The notes below the pieces were generated by a model that was not told the origin of the DNA, did no database searches, and was given only the letters and a program-made list of their open reading frames with translations. Of a stretch of DNA of 64,000 nucleotides, positions 25,880 through 34,590 are shown in pieces. Numbering within the stretch: position 1 is the stretch's first letter; every line of letters begins with the position of its first letter. This stretch comes from Bacteroidia bacterium. Lineage in GTDB: Bacteria > Bacteroidota > Bacteroidia > J057. The stretch is from positions 3,534,001-3,598,000 of the forward strand of contig JAWPMV010000001.1 in assembly GCA_033391075.1 (NCBI GenBank). The letters are read 5' to 3'. The position numbers and the translations under genes are program-made.

Positions 25880-26396
25880 GAAAATTTGGAGCAAATGCAG
25901 CTTAGCCTTTCTCCTCATATTCCTTCAGCTATCCAGTTCAGATGCCCAAAGTCTGGACAGAAAGGTGTTTTCAAGCGTAGGAGGAAAAACAACCAGTGCA
26001 CCCTATTATTTTTCCTTTACTATAGGAGAACCGATAATCGGAACAGATTTGAATAACCTGCCTATACTTACCAAAGGATTTGAGCAACCCATAGATCCTA
26101 CTATACTCGAAGCCATTCGCAGAGGGCAGGTAGGAGTAGGAAAAGAATCCCTTTCCAGGGTTTATCCCATTCCTGCCAAAAATGAACTAACCCTGGAATA
26201 TCATTCTGAAAATGATACTGACAAACAGGTGTATATCATCAATGCAGCCGGACAGATATTCTTTAAAAAGAAATTCCAGCAAGTCGAGTTATTTACAGGA
26301 GCGAAACTGGAACTATCGGGAATTCCATCTGGGTCCTATTGGATCGTTTGTTCAGATCTTGGAAAAAAAACGATATTTCCGATTAGTAAAGAATAG
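25857..26396 (+). CDS. Small secreted protein, T9SS-tail-like C terminus
   Basis: About 179 residues with a signal peptide (LAFLLIFLQLSSSDAQ). The start lies inside the previous gene: ATG at 25857 or 25866, giving a 14-23 base overlap that suggests translational coupling. The mature part opens with FSSVGGKTTSAPYYFSFTIG and ILTKGFEQP, a pattern common in Bacteroidota proteins that consist of little besides a sorting domain. The C-terminal 80 residues follow the type IX sorting layout: SRVYPIPAKNELTLEY, then YIINAAGQ, ending GSYWIVCSDLGKK. It may be an accessory surface anchor for the fibre operon (inference). A terminator follows. Confidence 0.78.
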   Translation: MSAMYVDKKIWSKCSLAFLLIFLQLSSSDAQSLDRKVFSSVGGKTTSAPYYFSFTIGEPIIGTDLNNLPILTKGFEQPIDPTILEAIRRGQVGVGKESLSRVYPIPAKNELTLEYHSENDTDKQVYIINAAGQIFFKKKFQQVELFTGAKLELSGIPSGSYWIVCSDLGKKTIFPISKE

Positions 26397-26422
26397 TGCT
26401 TTACTAAATTCTTAATTATCTT

Positions 26423-26449
26423 AAAAGCAGCACGAAAGGCTGCTTTTTT
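26423..26449 (+). terminator. Intrinsic terminator of the fibre operon
   Basis: AAAAGCAGC (26423-26431) pairs with GCTGCTTTT (26439-26447) around a 7-base loop, and the T run continues to 26449. It separates the three-gene fibre operon from the CHAT gene. Confidence 0.88.
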
Positions 26450-26479
26450 ATTGATTAAGGTGATTGTCTTAACATTTGA

Positions 26480-29400
26480 ATGGTCCGTACTGAAATACAT
26501 ATTCTTTCACTGCTCCTAATTTGTAGCATCTTACTACTTTCTCCTTCTCAAATTTTTGCACAGGAGGAAGGGGCAAAGGAACACGAATCCTATATTTTCC
26601 AAGCAGAAAAACTCATTAAAGAAGAAAATTATAAACTTTCTCAAAGCTATCTGCTCAAGGCACATATGGCCTTGCAAAAAACTCATGATCCGAAAGCTTA
26701 TCTGAAAGTATTGAATTTGCTGGCCAAAAATAGTGGAACGCTAAGTGAATTCAAGCAACAAGAAATTTACCTGGATTCTGCCTTTACCTATGCTGAAAAG
26801 CATCAATTAACAGAAACAAAGCTATTTATTGAGTCTAACAGTCTCAAAGGTCTATACTATGAGAATATAGGCCTGTATGTCAAAGCAAAAGAGGCATATA
26901 CTCAGGCAAGGATGCTCAACAGAAAGATGAGTGAACCCGATCCTCTCCAAATCAGTCAGCAACTAACCTCTTTGGGGAGAATCAACCGTTTGATGGGAAA
27001 CCTGCGGCAAGCACAAAGCTATCATGAGGAAGCTCTCGCTTTGGATCAGAAAGCTTTTGGAGAAATGAGTGAAAGAGTAGCAGTAGATTATAATGAACTG
27101 GGAGTCCATTATGAAAAAAGCGGGGATTTTGGAAAGTCAAAAGAGTTACAGGAAGCATCTATTCGGGTTTATTCGAAATTAGGGATGGAGAATACCGTCG
27201 CTATAGCAGGTGCATACAATAATTTGGGCAATGCCTTATTCTACCTGGGGGATTTCCAGAATGCTTTGAACAACTATAATAGATCCCTCCAAATCTACCA
27301 GAAGAAGTTGGGAGAACGTTCCTTAAAAGCAGCCTACCTCACCATGAATGTAGGGATTATTTATGCGGTACAGGGAGATTTTCAAACAGCCCTGGGGTAT
27401 TTTGATAAAGAGAGAGAAATCAAGCAGGAAATATATGGAGGTGCCCACCCGGATTTGATTTTCAGTTACAATAATCTGGCAGCTGCTTATCAACGGATGG
27501 GGAAACCTGAAAAATCCCTGGAAATGTATCAGGAGTGTTTGAAAATCGCAAAGGAAGTCCATGAAAAGCGAAATCCGATGCTATCTCAGACCTATGAAAA
27601 TATCTCCTATGCCTATCAACTGAAGGGAGAATATGACCAAAGTCTTGAATACATGCAGAAGGGACTTATTGCTGGAAGCAAGAAATTTGATTCCATGGAC
27701 CTGAACGAGAATCCTGAAGTTGATGATTTCCTCAGTCCTGCTAACCGCATGCGAGCTCTGAGAGAGAAAGCCAATATCTTTGAGAGGAAGGCAAGAGCTA
27801 ATGACAATGAAACTATATATTTGCAACAAGCTCTCAATCAGAATTTCAAAGCCATTGAACTCCTTGATTACCTGAGAAGTAGTTATAAAGCAGAAAATTC
27901 TAAACTCTATTGGCAGGAAGGCTCGAGTGATTACTTCGAAAGGAGTATGAATCTGGCGTATGAACTTTATAAAACAAAAAAAGATCCCAGCTATATAGAG
28001 CGTGCATTTGAATTGATGGGCAAAAATAAATCTTTGCTATTGCTAGCCAATGTACTTCAACATAAAGGGCAACAATATGCAGGAATCTCAGAAGACCTCC
28101 TGGATCTTGAAGATAGCTTGAGTCGTGAAATGAATTTTTATGAAAACCTCATAGCTAATAGTTCTGATAGTTTGATCAGCGAAGATTTTGAAGGCATTTT
28201 CTTTAGGCGAAAACAATCCTATGATTCTTTGATGGCTGTTTTTGAGGAAAAGTATCCCCTCTACCACAATATGAAATACAATACAGAAGTGAGTAGTATT
28301 GCCAACCTTCAAAACAGTCTGCTTGCAGAGAATAGTAGCTGGTGTGAGTATTTTGTAGGAGACAGTTCTATGTTTGTGGTTTATGTAAGTCCGGAGGAAA
28401 GAAGTTTTCATAAGCTATCAACTCCTATGGGCTTAGATAGCGTGATTGCCGATTTCCGCTCGAACCTTTATACCTACTTCATAAGCAAAGAGCAAGATGA
28501 AGAAAGCTTCCGGACAAGCAGCCTGACTTACCAAAAGCAGGCCTATGAGCTTTATCAAAAGTTATTGGCTCCGGTTTTAGGCGATAATTTTCCGGAGAGA
28601 TTGGTTATCATCCCTCATAAGTCAATTGGATATCTTCCCTTTGATGTTTTATTGACCGAGGAAGTGGATAGCGAGGCTTCTTTTAAAAAACTCCCTTATT
28701 TAATCCGGAAAAGCAGCATCTCCTATTCTTACTCAGCCACCTTGCTCAAAGAGATGAAGGATCTAAAAAAACAGCGCCTGGCAAATCGTGAAGTCCTGGT
28801 TATTGCCCCAGAGTTCGAGGATAAACAGCTGGCTTTTGCAGATGTCGAGACCGCCAGAAGAGAAGGTTTGGGGCCGCTTGTTTATAATAAAAAAGAAGCG
28901 GATCAAATCAGGGAGATTATGGGTGGTCGCTCGCTTTTGGGAAAAGAAGCCACGACTGAAAACTTCCGGTCTTTTGCGGGTCAATACAATATCATTCATT
29001 TCGCCACGCATGGAAAACTAAATACAGCTAATTCAGACTTTTCCTATTTGGCCATGGCACCCGGATCAGAACAACAGGAAGAGTTTCTCTTTGTCAATGA
29101 TCTTTACAATATGAATATCCCTGCAGAGATGGTGGTCTTGAGTGCCTGTGAAACGGGCCTGGGAGAATTGAAAGCGGGTGAAGGAATCGCCAGTTTATCC
29201 AGAGCCTTTTCCTATGCAGGAGCCCAAAGTATCATTACAACCCTTTGGAGTGTCAATGACCAGAAGACCGCAGAGTTGATGCAAAAGTTTTATCAGAACA
29301 TAGCTGCAGGCGAGCCGAAAGACCTCGCCCTTCAAAAAGCCAAATTGAGTTTTCTCGAATCTCAAGATAATTACCATGCGCATCCCTTTTTCTGGGCCGC

Positions 29401-29530
29401 CCCAATCCCCGTAGGCAGCATGGAAGCTATTGAAACATCTTTTCCATTATACTTCTATGGCATAGCTCTGCTGCTGGTCTTGCTTTTGCTTTTTATAATT
29501 TACCGCAGCAAATTTCAAGACAACTCCTGA
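26480..29530 (+). CDS. TPR-CHAT protease, exported and membrane-anchored
   Basis: A 1016-residue protein. A signal peptide (1-27, ending SQIFAQ) is followed by kinesin-light-chain-type TPRs from about 30 to 400, for example GAYNNLGNALFYLGDFQNAL. A helical linker leads to a C-terminal CHAT domain (about 690-975), a caspase-like cysteine protease fold. Its catalytic pair is visible: His844 in IIHFATHGKL and Cys890 in VVLSACETGLGE. A transmembrane helix at about 990-1008 with a short basic tail ends the protein. The signal peptide plus C-terminal helix put the protease outside the cytoplasm, unlike cytoplasmic CHAT effectors of CRISPR systems. The TPRs presumably select the target. Confidence 0.9.
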   Translation: MVRTEIHILSLLLICSILLLSPSQIFAQEEGAKEHESYIFQAEKLIKEENYKLSQSYLLKAHMALQKTHDPKAYLKVLNLLAKNSGTLSEFKQQEIYLDSAFTYAEKHQLTETKLFIESNSLKGLYYENIGLYVKAKEAYTQARMLNRKMSEPDPLQISQQLTSLGRINRLMGNLRQAQSYHEEALALDQKAFGEMSERVAVDYNELGVHYEKSGDFGKSKELQEASIRVYSKLGMENTVAIAGAYNNLGNALFYLGDFQNALNNYNRSLQIYQKKLGERSLKAAYLTMNVGIIYAVQGDFQTALGYFDKEREIKQEIYGGAHPDLIFSYNNLAAAYQRMGKPEKSLEMYQECLKIAKEVHEKRNPMLSQTYENISYAYQLKGEYDQSLEYMQKGLIAGSKKFDSMDLNENPEVDDFLSPANRMRALREKANIFERKARANDNETIYLQQALNQNFKAIELLDYLRSSYKAENSKLYWQEGSSDYFERSMNLAYELYKTKKDPSYIERAFELMGKNKSLLLLANVLQHKGQQYAGISEDLLDLEDSLSREMNFYENLIANSSDSLISEDFEGIFFRRKQSYDSLMAVFEEKYPLYHNMKYNTEVSSIANLQNSLLAENSSWCEYFVGDSSMFVVYVSPEERSFHKLSTPMGLDSVIADFRSNLYTYFISKEQDEESFRTSSLTYQKQAYELYQKLLAPVLGDNFPERLVIIPHKSIGYLPFDVLLTEEVDSEASFKKLPYLIRKSSISYSYSATLLKEMKDLKKQRLANREVLVIAPEFEDKQLAFADVETARREGLGPLVYNKKEADQIREIMGGRSLLGKEATTENFRSFAGQYNIIHFATHGKLNTANSDFSYLAMAPGSEQQEEFLFVNDLYNMNIPAEMVVLSACETGLGELKAGEGIASLSRAFSYAGAQSIITTLWSVNDQKTAELMQKFYQNIAAGEPKDLALQKAKLSFLESQDNYHAHPFFWAAPIPVGSMEAIETSFPLYFYGIALLLVLLLLFIIYRSKFQDNS

Positions 29531-29540
29531 TAAGGTACCT

Positions 29541-30098
29541 ATGGCTTCTATTTTTGGACATGCCCTTGCTGCTGCCAGCATGGGCTCTCTAAATCCCCCA
29601 AAAGAGCAAAGACTTAAATTCTATCTATTAGGGATGTTTTGTGCCATCTTTCCGGATGCCGATGTCATAGCATTCAGTTTTGGAATTCCCTATGAAAGTC
29701 TTTGGGGCCATAGAGGGATTAGTCATTCCATTTTTTTCTCGATGATATTCGGTGTGCTAATCAGCTGGATTTTTTATCCTAAAGAAGCCATCCTAAGCAA
29801 GAAAGGGCTTTTATTGAGTCTCTATTTCGCCTTATGTAGCCTTTCTCATGCAGTACTTGATGCAATGACGACGGGAGGGCTGGGGGTTGCTTTTTTCGCT
29901 CCATTCGAAAATAGTCGCTACTTTCTTCCCTGGCGAGAAATCCAGGTTTCCCCTATAGGTGCCTCCAGGTTTTTCAGTGAGTGGGGATTGCGAGTAATCA
30001 AAAGTGAATTACTATGGATCGGTATCCCCAGTCTAAGTATTATTCTGCTGGGAGTTATCCGGCGGAAAGTGCAGGGAAAGCCTGCCTCAATAGAATGA
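29541..30098 (+). CDS. YdjM-like membrane-bound metal-dependent hydrolase
   Basis: A 185-residue protein with four hydrophobic helices, of the YdjM/DUF457 family of inner-membrane predicted metal hydrolases. The signature residues are visible: a starting SIFGHALAAAS, PDADVIAF, GHRGISHSIFFS and SHAVLDAMT, which together give the conserved His/Asp set. It follows the CHAT gene by 10 bases, so it is probably co-transcribed. Its last 44 bases overlap the convergent thioredoxin-like gene. The substrate is unknown. Confidence 0.87.
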   Translation: MASIFGHALAAASMGSLNPPKEQRLKFYLLGMFCAIFPDADVIAFSFGIPYESLWGHRGISHSIFFSMIFGVLISWIFYPKEAILSKKGLLLSLYFALCSLSHAVLDAMTTGGLGVAFFAPFENSRYFLPWREIQVSPIGASRFFSEWGLRVIKSELLWIGIPSLSIILLGVIRRKVQGKPASIE

Positions 30099-30546
30099 TA
30101 AATGCATCCTTATTTAAAAATCCATTTTCTCGCCCTTTGAGTTGAAATTCTGGGGAAAGAATAACCGTAGTTGGATAGCTAAGCCTACCATCTACTTTCC
30201 CCAAGAATTCAGCCAATTGATGTTGACCCGTTCCTGCTCCATTGGATTTATAGCGATACTCTCTACCCAGAAAACGGATAGCTTCCTGGCTTTCTCCATT
30301 CAGTTTGAGGACATAATAATTCTCATTCAGGTATTGAGCGATTTCCTTATCTGTAAAGGTATTGTTCTCCTGCATCAAACAGAACTTACACCAATCTGCA
30401 TGAATGAAAATCATAAGCGGCCGAACTTCTTTCCTTTGCAATTCGACCAATTCCTCAAAATTTGTCCAATTCAACTCCTGGGAAAGAAGTGAGTGGGGAA
30501 CTGAAAATAAGAGAGGCAGAAAGATCATGAGGTTTCTCATTTTCAT
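30055..30546 (-). CDS. Exported thioredoxin-like protein (WCKFC)
   Basis: A 163-residue protein with a signal peptide ending near LLSQ. The thioredoxin fold carries the active site HADWCKFCLMQENN (Cys pair around residues 52-55) and the cis-Pro region LSYPTTVILSP. It is a DsbD-gamma/SoxW-like reductant or metal-transfer protein of the periplasm. It lies 2 bases after the TonB receptor gene, so they form one operon; its 3' end overlaps the convergent YdjM-like gene by 44 bases. The receptor has its own Cys pair in the plug, a possible partner. Confidence 0.87.
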   Translation of the reverse strand: MKMRNLMIFLPLLFSVPHSLLSQELNWTNFEELVELQRKEVRPLMIFIHADWCKFCLMQENNTFTDKEIAQYLNENYYVLKLNGESQEAIRFLGREYRYKSNGAGTGQHQLAEFLGKVDGRLSYPTTVILSPEFQLKGRENGFLNKDAFIILLRQAFPALSAG

Positions 30547-30548
30547 GT

Positions 30549-32843
30549 TTAGTTTATGGTATAACGGACACCCAGGAATGCCCGAATTCCTTGATTGGGA
30601 GCAAAAACATAGGTCGGATCAAAGCTCAAAGCATGGGGATTATTGGGAGTTGAAATTACTTGTCCCAGCTCGTCAAAACTTACTCCCTGATCAAAGGGAT
30701 CAAAGGCTCGGGCAATGCTATTGGCAGGTGGTGTATAATTTAAGAGGTTTTTGATCCCTCCATAGATTTCCCAGTTCCCCTGAGTCTTCTTCGTAATTTG
30801 AATATTCTGAAGACTCCACCAGGGCGACTCTGCTTGTCGAGGGTCTTTATCCCCCAGCAAAGGAAGTTCCATCGGCCCATAAAGATTACCGGTATAATCG
30901 AGGCTAAGACCCAATTCAGAAAAGCTATAGGAAATGCTCCAAACCCCGGCCACTCTCTCTGTTAGCAATTGGCGATCTCTTTCCCCATTTTCTTCCGAAT
31001 AAACATCCATCAGCGTTATACCTGCCAAGAGATTTAATCCCGAATTGAAGGCCATATCCAGATTTAGAGAGAAGCCTTTTGAAACTGCAAAACCATCCAG
31101 ATTATCGTAAATGATTTTGTTGGGATCGCTTTCATAATCCGCAATGATACGATTGCCAAAATGGGTATAAAAGGCCGTTGCATCCAGGCCGATATAGGTA
31201 TTGTTTTTGGTAAAAATCTTCTTGACGAAATTCAGGTTTGCATTCCAGGAAGTTTCAGGCTTGAGCTCGCTTTCAAGTACCACCTGACGAGCCCCGGTAA
31301 GGGCTGCATGATCCTCGGTGAAAATATTTGCCACCCGATATCCATTTCCGGCACTCAGCCTAAGGATATTTCTTTTATTCGCCGAGTTCCACTTATAATT
31401 GATACGAGGGGAAAAGATATTCCCGTGCGAACTATTGTAGTCATACCTGACTCCTAGCAAAAGCTTGTTTTGAGAATTTAATGCAATCTCGTCTTGCAAA
31501 AACACGCCCGGCAAATGAGTTACAGAAGCCAGATTTGAGGGATTTGCAGTTGTATCAAAGCTGGCCGTTGCAGGAGTATTGTCATCATAATAGGTATAGC
31601 GATAAGCAGCACCCGCCAATATATCATGTCTTTCTCCCAAAGGCTTATTCCAGATCAGCTGAGTAAATCCTATGTTCTGCTTCGCCAGATAGGGCATATT
31701 CCCATAGACCGAATTTTGGTCATGACCATTGGCACTGAGCTGCAAACGAATATTTTCTGCTACAGGAAGCTGGTAATTGGCAATGAATTCCCAGCGATTG
31801 GTATAAATACTTTCTCCATAAACCTCTTCCCCCCCACGAAATTTACTCTCCCAATTCATCTGTCCTCCCCAACGGTCTTCATACACATACCTCCCTGCTA
31901 CAGAAAACTCTTTTCCATCTTTTCTTTGAAAATTAATCTTATTAAAGAAACTGATTCGATTTTGCAGGGTGACATCTGTAAAACCATCTCCATTATTATC
32001 GATGGGATTTTGGTAGTTGAAATAATTGAGGCCAAATAAGGCTTCAGCCCTTTTTCCGACATTATATTTCAAACCCAAATCAGTATTGATCTCCCCCCAA
32101 CTACTTCCCATTACATCCGCAGAAAAAAGAGGGGCATTGCCCGGTTTTTTGGTAATAATATTGATCAAACCTCCGACAGCTTCTGATCCATATAAAGTGG
32201 AAGCAGGTCCTTTTACAATCTCTACCCTTTCTATCAATGCCTGAGGAATGCCAGTTAAACCATAGACCGTAGAAAGCCCACTCACTATGGGCATTCCATC
32301 CAACATCACCATCGTATAGGGACCTTCCAATCCATTGATATGGATATCTCCGGTATTGCAGACATTACAGTTTAATTGTGGCCTTACGCCATTTACATTC
32401 TGAAGCGATTCAAAAACCGAAGGAGCCGGATTCGCCTTAAAGAAAGAAGCACTATAAACCTCTACCGGGACCGGACTATCCAATTTATTGACCTCCTTCA
32501 TTGTACCGGAAATCACTACTTCATCCAATGCAAGCATTGATTCTTCCAGAGCAATGCTTAACTCCAGAAGCTCATTGGCTTTGCCCAAAACGAGTTTCTG
32601 CTTATACGGAACGAAGCCCAGCATCTTCACCTCTATTTCATAGCTTCCCAAAGGAAGATTTTCAATCAAAAACTCCCCGTTTTGATTCGTTGTAGATCCA
32701 AAGGGAGTCTTTTTCAGGACCACATGGGCAAACTCTATCGGGATGTCTCCATTCAGGATCTTTCCCTGAATTTGAGCAGTTTGGGCAGAAACCACTGAAA
32801 ATGAGACTACTAGTAGAATAAAGTAAAGGATAGAATGCTTCAT
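30549..32843 (-). CDS. TonB-dependent outer-membrane receptor
   Basis: A 764-residue outer-membrane importer. A signal peptide ending VVSAQ is followed by a carboxypeptidase-regulatory-like domain (about 22-105), the plug (about 115-230, with VMLDGMPIVSG and EIVKGPASTLYGSEAVGGL), and a 22-strand barrel ending in GVRYTIN. The plug carries LNCNVCNTGDIHINGLEG, a CxxC pair seen in a subgroup of metal-linked receptors. There is no SusD partner, so polysaccharide uptake is unlikely. The operon has a DtxR-like palindrome over its promoter and a thioredoxin-like second gene; iron, manganese or another metal complex is a fair guess for the ligand. Confidence 0.93.
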   Translation of the reverse strand: MKHSILYFILLVVSFSVVSAQTAQIQGKILNGDIPIEFAHVVLKKTPFGSTTNQNGEFLIENLPLGSYEIEVKMLGFVPYKQKLVLGKANELLELSIALEESMLALDEVVISGTMKEVNKLDSPVPVEVYSASFFKANPAPSVFESLQNVNGVRPQLNCNVCNTGDIHINGLEGPYTMVMLDGMPIVSGLSTVYGLTGIPQALIERVEIVKGPASTLYGSEAVGGLINIITKKPGNAPLFSADVMGSSWGEINTDLGLKYNVGKRAEALFGLNYFNYQNPIDNNGDGFTDVTLQNRISFFNKINFQRKDGKEFSVAGRYVYEDRWGGQMNWESKFRGGEEVYGESIYTNRWEFIANYQLPVAENIRLQLSANGHDQNSVYGNMPYLAKQNIGFTQLIWNKPLGERHDILAGAAYRYTYYDDNTPATASFDTTANPSNLASVTHLPGVFLQDEIALNSQNKLLLGVRYDYNSSHGNIFSPRINYKWNSANKRNILRLSAGNGYRVANIFTEDHAALTGARQVVLESELKPETSWNANLNFVKKIFTKNNTYIGLDATAFYTHFGNRIIADYESDPNKIIYDNLDGFAVSKGFSLNLDMAFNSGLNLLAGITLMDVYSEENGERDRQLLTERVAGVWSISYSFSELGLSLDYTGNLYGPMELPLLGDKDPRQAESPWWSLQNIQITKKTQGNWEIYGGIKNLLNYTPPANSIARAFDPFDQGVSFDELGQVISTPNNPHALSFDPTYVFAPNQGIRAFLGVRYTIN

Positions 32844-32861
32844 ATCATATATTTACGTAAG

Positions 32862-32869
32862 CAAAAATA
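32862..32869 (-). promoter_or_regulatory. -7 element of the receptor operon
   Basis: On the minus strand TATTTTTG (32869 to 32862) matches TAnnTTTG exactly. No TTTG occurs 19-21 bases upstream; that position is taken up by the palindrome at 32874-32889, which may mean the promoter is weak or activator-independent only when derepressed. Confidence 0.55.
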
Positions 32870-32873
32870 AAAG

Positions 32874-32889
32874 TTTAGGCTCACCTAAA
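32874..32889. promoter_or_regulatory. DtxR/MntR-like operator
   Basis: TTTAGG-CTCA-CCTAAA is a perfect 6+6 palindrome with half-sites like those of DtxR/IdeR/MntR-family metalloregulators (TTAGG...CCTAA). It sits just upstream of the -7 element of the TonB receptor operon, where a bound repressor would block RNA polymerase. The match to the family is by motif similarity; no regulator gene lies in the window. Confidence 0.5.
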
Positions 32890-33060
32890 AAATATTTTTT
32901 GCAATTATTTTCAATAAATCTGGATAAAACGAAAATAATCTTGACGAATAGCCTAAAATCATGTTCATATTTAAGCATGCCGCATGCCGCTTTATTCATA
33001 GGGAAATCTTGCTTTCCCTTTGCTTCGATATTGTGTAAATTCAGAGAAAAACTACTCGAT

Positions 33061-34551
33061 ATGCGATATGAAGTTGCCGTTATAGGGGCTGGATTTGGAG
33101 GATTGGGAATGGGAATCAGATTGAAGAAAGCCGGCTACAATTCTTTTATCATTTTTGAAAAAGCTTCGGAGGTAGGAGGAACCTGGAGAGAGAATCGCTA
33201 TCCAGGTTGTGCGTGTGACGTTCCAGCCAATCTATATTCTTTTTCTTTTGCCCAAAATCCTGAATGGAGCCGAAAATATGCGCGACAAGGAGAAATTCTG
33301 GAATATTTAAAAAAGACCAGTCAGGATTTTAAAATGGAAGAATTCCTTCGCTACAATAGCGAAGTTAGCGAATTGAGTTTTGATGAAAAAGAAGGAATCT
33401 GGCATATCAAAACCCTGGATGGTTTTAGCTGTGAAGCAAGGCTAGTCGTGTCTGCAACAGGTCCTTTAAGTCGCCCCAACTTTCTCCATCTTCCCGGAGA
33501 AGAAAGCTATCAGGGAGAACTTTTTCACACCGCTCAATGGGATGAAGATTTTGATCCGAAAGGAAAGCGTATAGCTGTGGTGGGTACTGGTGCCAGCGCC
33601 ATACAGGCCATCCCTGAACTTGCAGAAGACGCCTCCCAATTATACATTTTTCAAAGGAGCGCACCATGGTTACTACCCAGACCAGATCGGAAATTCTTCG
33701 GCTTTGAAAAGTGGATGAATAAATACATCCCGGGCTTCCTGAATTTGAAACGTACGCTCCTTTATTGGAGGCTGGAATCAAGTGTAAGCGGTTTTCTAAA
33801 AACCTCTTTCATGAATACCCTTGCAACTTTTGGAGCCAATACATTCCGTAAAAAGAGCATCAAAGACCTCGAACTTCGAGCGAAAGCTACTCCTAAATAC
33901 AGATTGGGCTGCAAGAGAGTCCTGGTTTCCTCTGACTATTATCCTGCCCTTCAGCTGGAGCATGTCGACCTTATAGAAGCTACTGCCAAAGAAATGAAAG
34001 CCAATAGCATCATAGATGATCAGGGTCGTGAATATGAAGTAGATGCTATCGTGATGGCAACCGGCTTTATTGCTTCTGAGATCATGCTGGATATGAAGAT
34101 TTATGGCAAAGGCAAGAAAGACTTGATCAAATCCTGGGAGAAAGAAGGGCCAGAAGCTTATTACGGTCTCTCTGTAAGCGGTTTCCCCAATCTATTCTTC
34201 CTCCTGGGTCCTAATACAGGCCTGGGACATAATTCTGTGGTTCATATGATTGAATCGCAAGTAAATTATGTAATGAACTACCTTCAGGTATTGAAAGAAA
34301 ACAATCTCCCCTTTCTCGATATTAAAGCGGATATCCAGAAATCACATAATAAAGAGATTCAGGAGAAACTGGAAGAAACCGTTTGGCAAAGTGGAGGATG
34401 CGTAAGTTGGTACCAGACCTCCACAGGAAAGAATACCACCCTCTGGCCGGGTTCAACTATCAAGTATAGAAAACTTACGAAGAAAGTACATGAGGAAGCC
34501 TATGAATGGGAAAATCAGGAAGTATCCGAAGAAAAAACTCCGGTTTCATAA
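33061..34551 (+). CDS. FAD-dependent monooxygenase, Baeyer-Villiger type
   Basis: A 496-residue flavoprotein that should oxidise ketones or similar substrates with NADPH and O2. The start MRYEVAVIGAGFGG (33061) is preferred to an ORF start 162 bases upstream, because it puts the GxGxxG FAD motif at residues 8-13. Further features are GGTWRENRYPGCACDVPANL, the Baeyer-Villiger fingerprint YQGELFHTAQW (F/Y-x-G-x3-H-T-x2-W), the NADPH-binding VVGTGASAIQ, and ATGFIAS. It is closest in type to 4-hydroxyacetophenone or cyclohexanone monooxygenases. It is divergent from the TonB receptor. Confidence 0.9.
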   Translation: MRYEVAVIGAGFGGLGMGIRLKKAGYNSFIIFEKASEVGGTWRENRYPGCACDVPANLYSFSFAQNPEWSRKYARQGEILEYLKKTSQDFKMEEFLRYNSEVSELSFDEKEGIWHIKTLDGFSCEARLVVSATGPLSRPNFLHLPGEESYQGELFHTAQWDEDFDPKGKRIAVVGTGASAIQAIPELAEDASQLYIFQRSAPWLLPRPDRKFFGFEKWMNKYIPGFLNLKRTLLYWRLESSVSGFLKTSFMNTLATFGANTFRKKSIKDLELRAKATPKYRLGCKRVLVSSDYYPALQLEHVDLIEATAKEMKANSIIDDQGREYEVDAIVMATGFIASEIMLDMKIYGKGKKDLIKSWEKEGPEAYYGLSVSGFPNLFFLLGPNTGLGHNSVVHMIESQVNYVMNYLQVLKENNLPFLDIKADIQKSHNKEIQEKLEETVWQSGGCVSWYQTSTGKNTTLWPGSTIKYRKLTKKVHEEAYEWENQEVSEEKTPVS

Positions 34552-34590
34552 GCTAATTCCTTAGCTCATTCGTTTCTTAGAAAAACACCT

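Noticed and set aside
26480-29530. CRISPR-linked TPR-CHAT (craspase-like) effector
   Set aside because: The protein has a signal peptide and membrane anchor, and no Cas or gRAMP gene is near; it belongs to the envelope type common in Bacteroidota.
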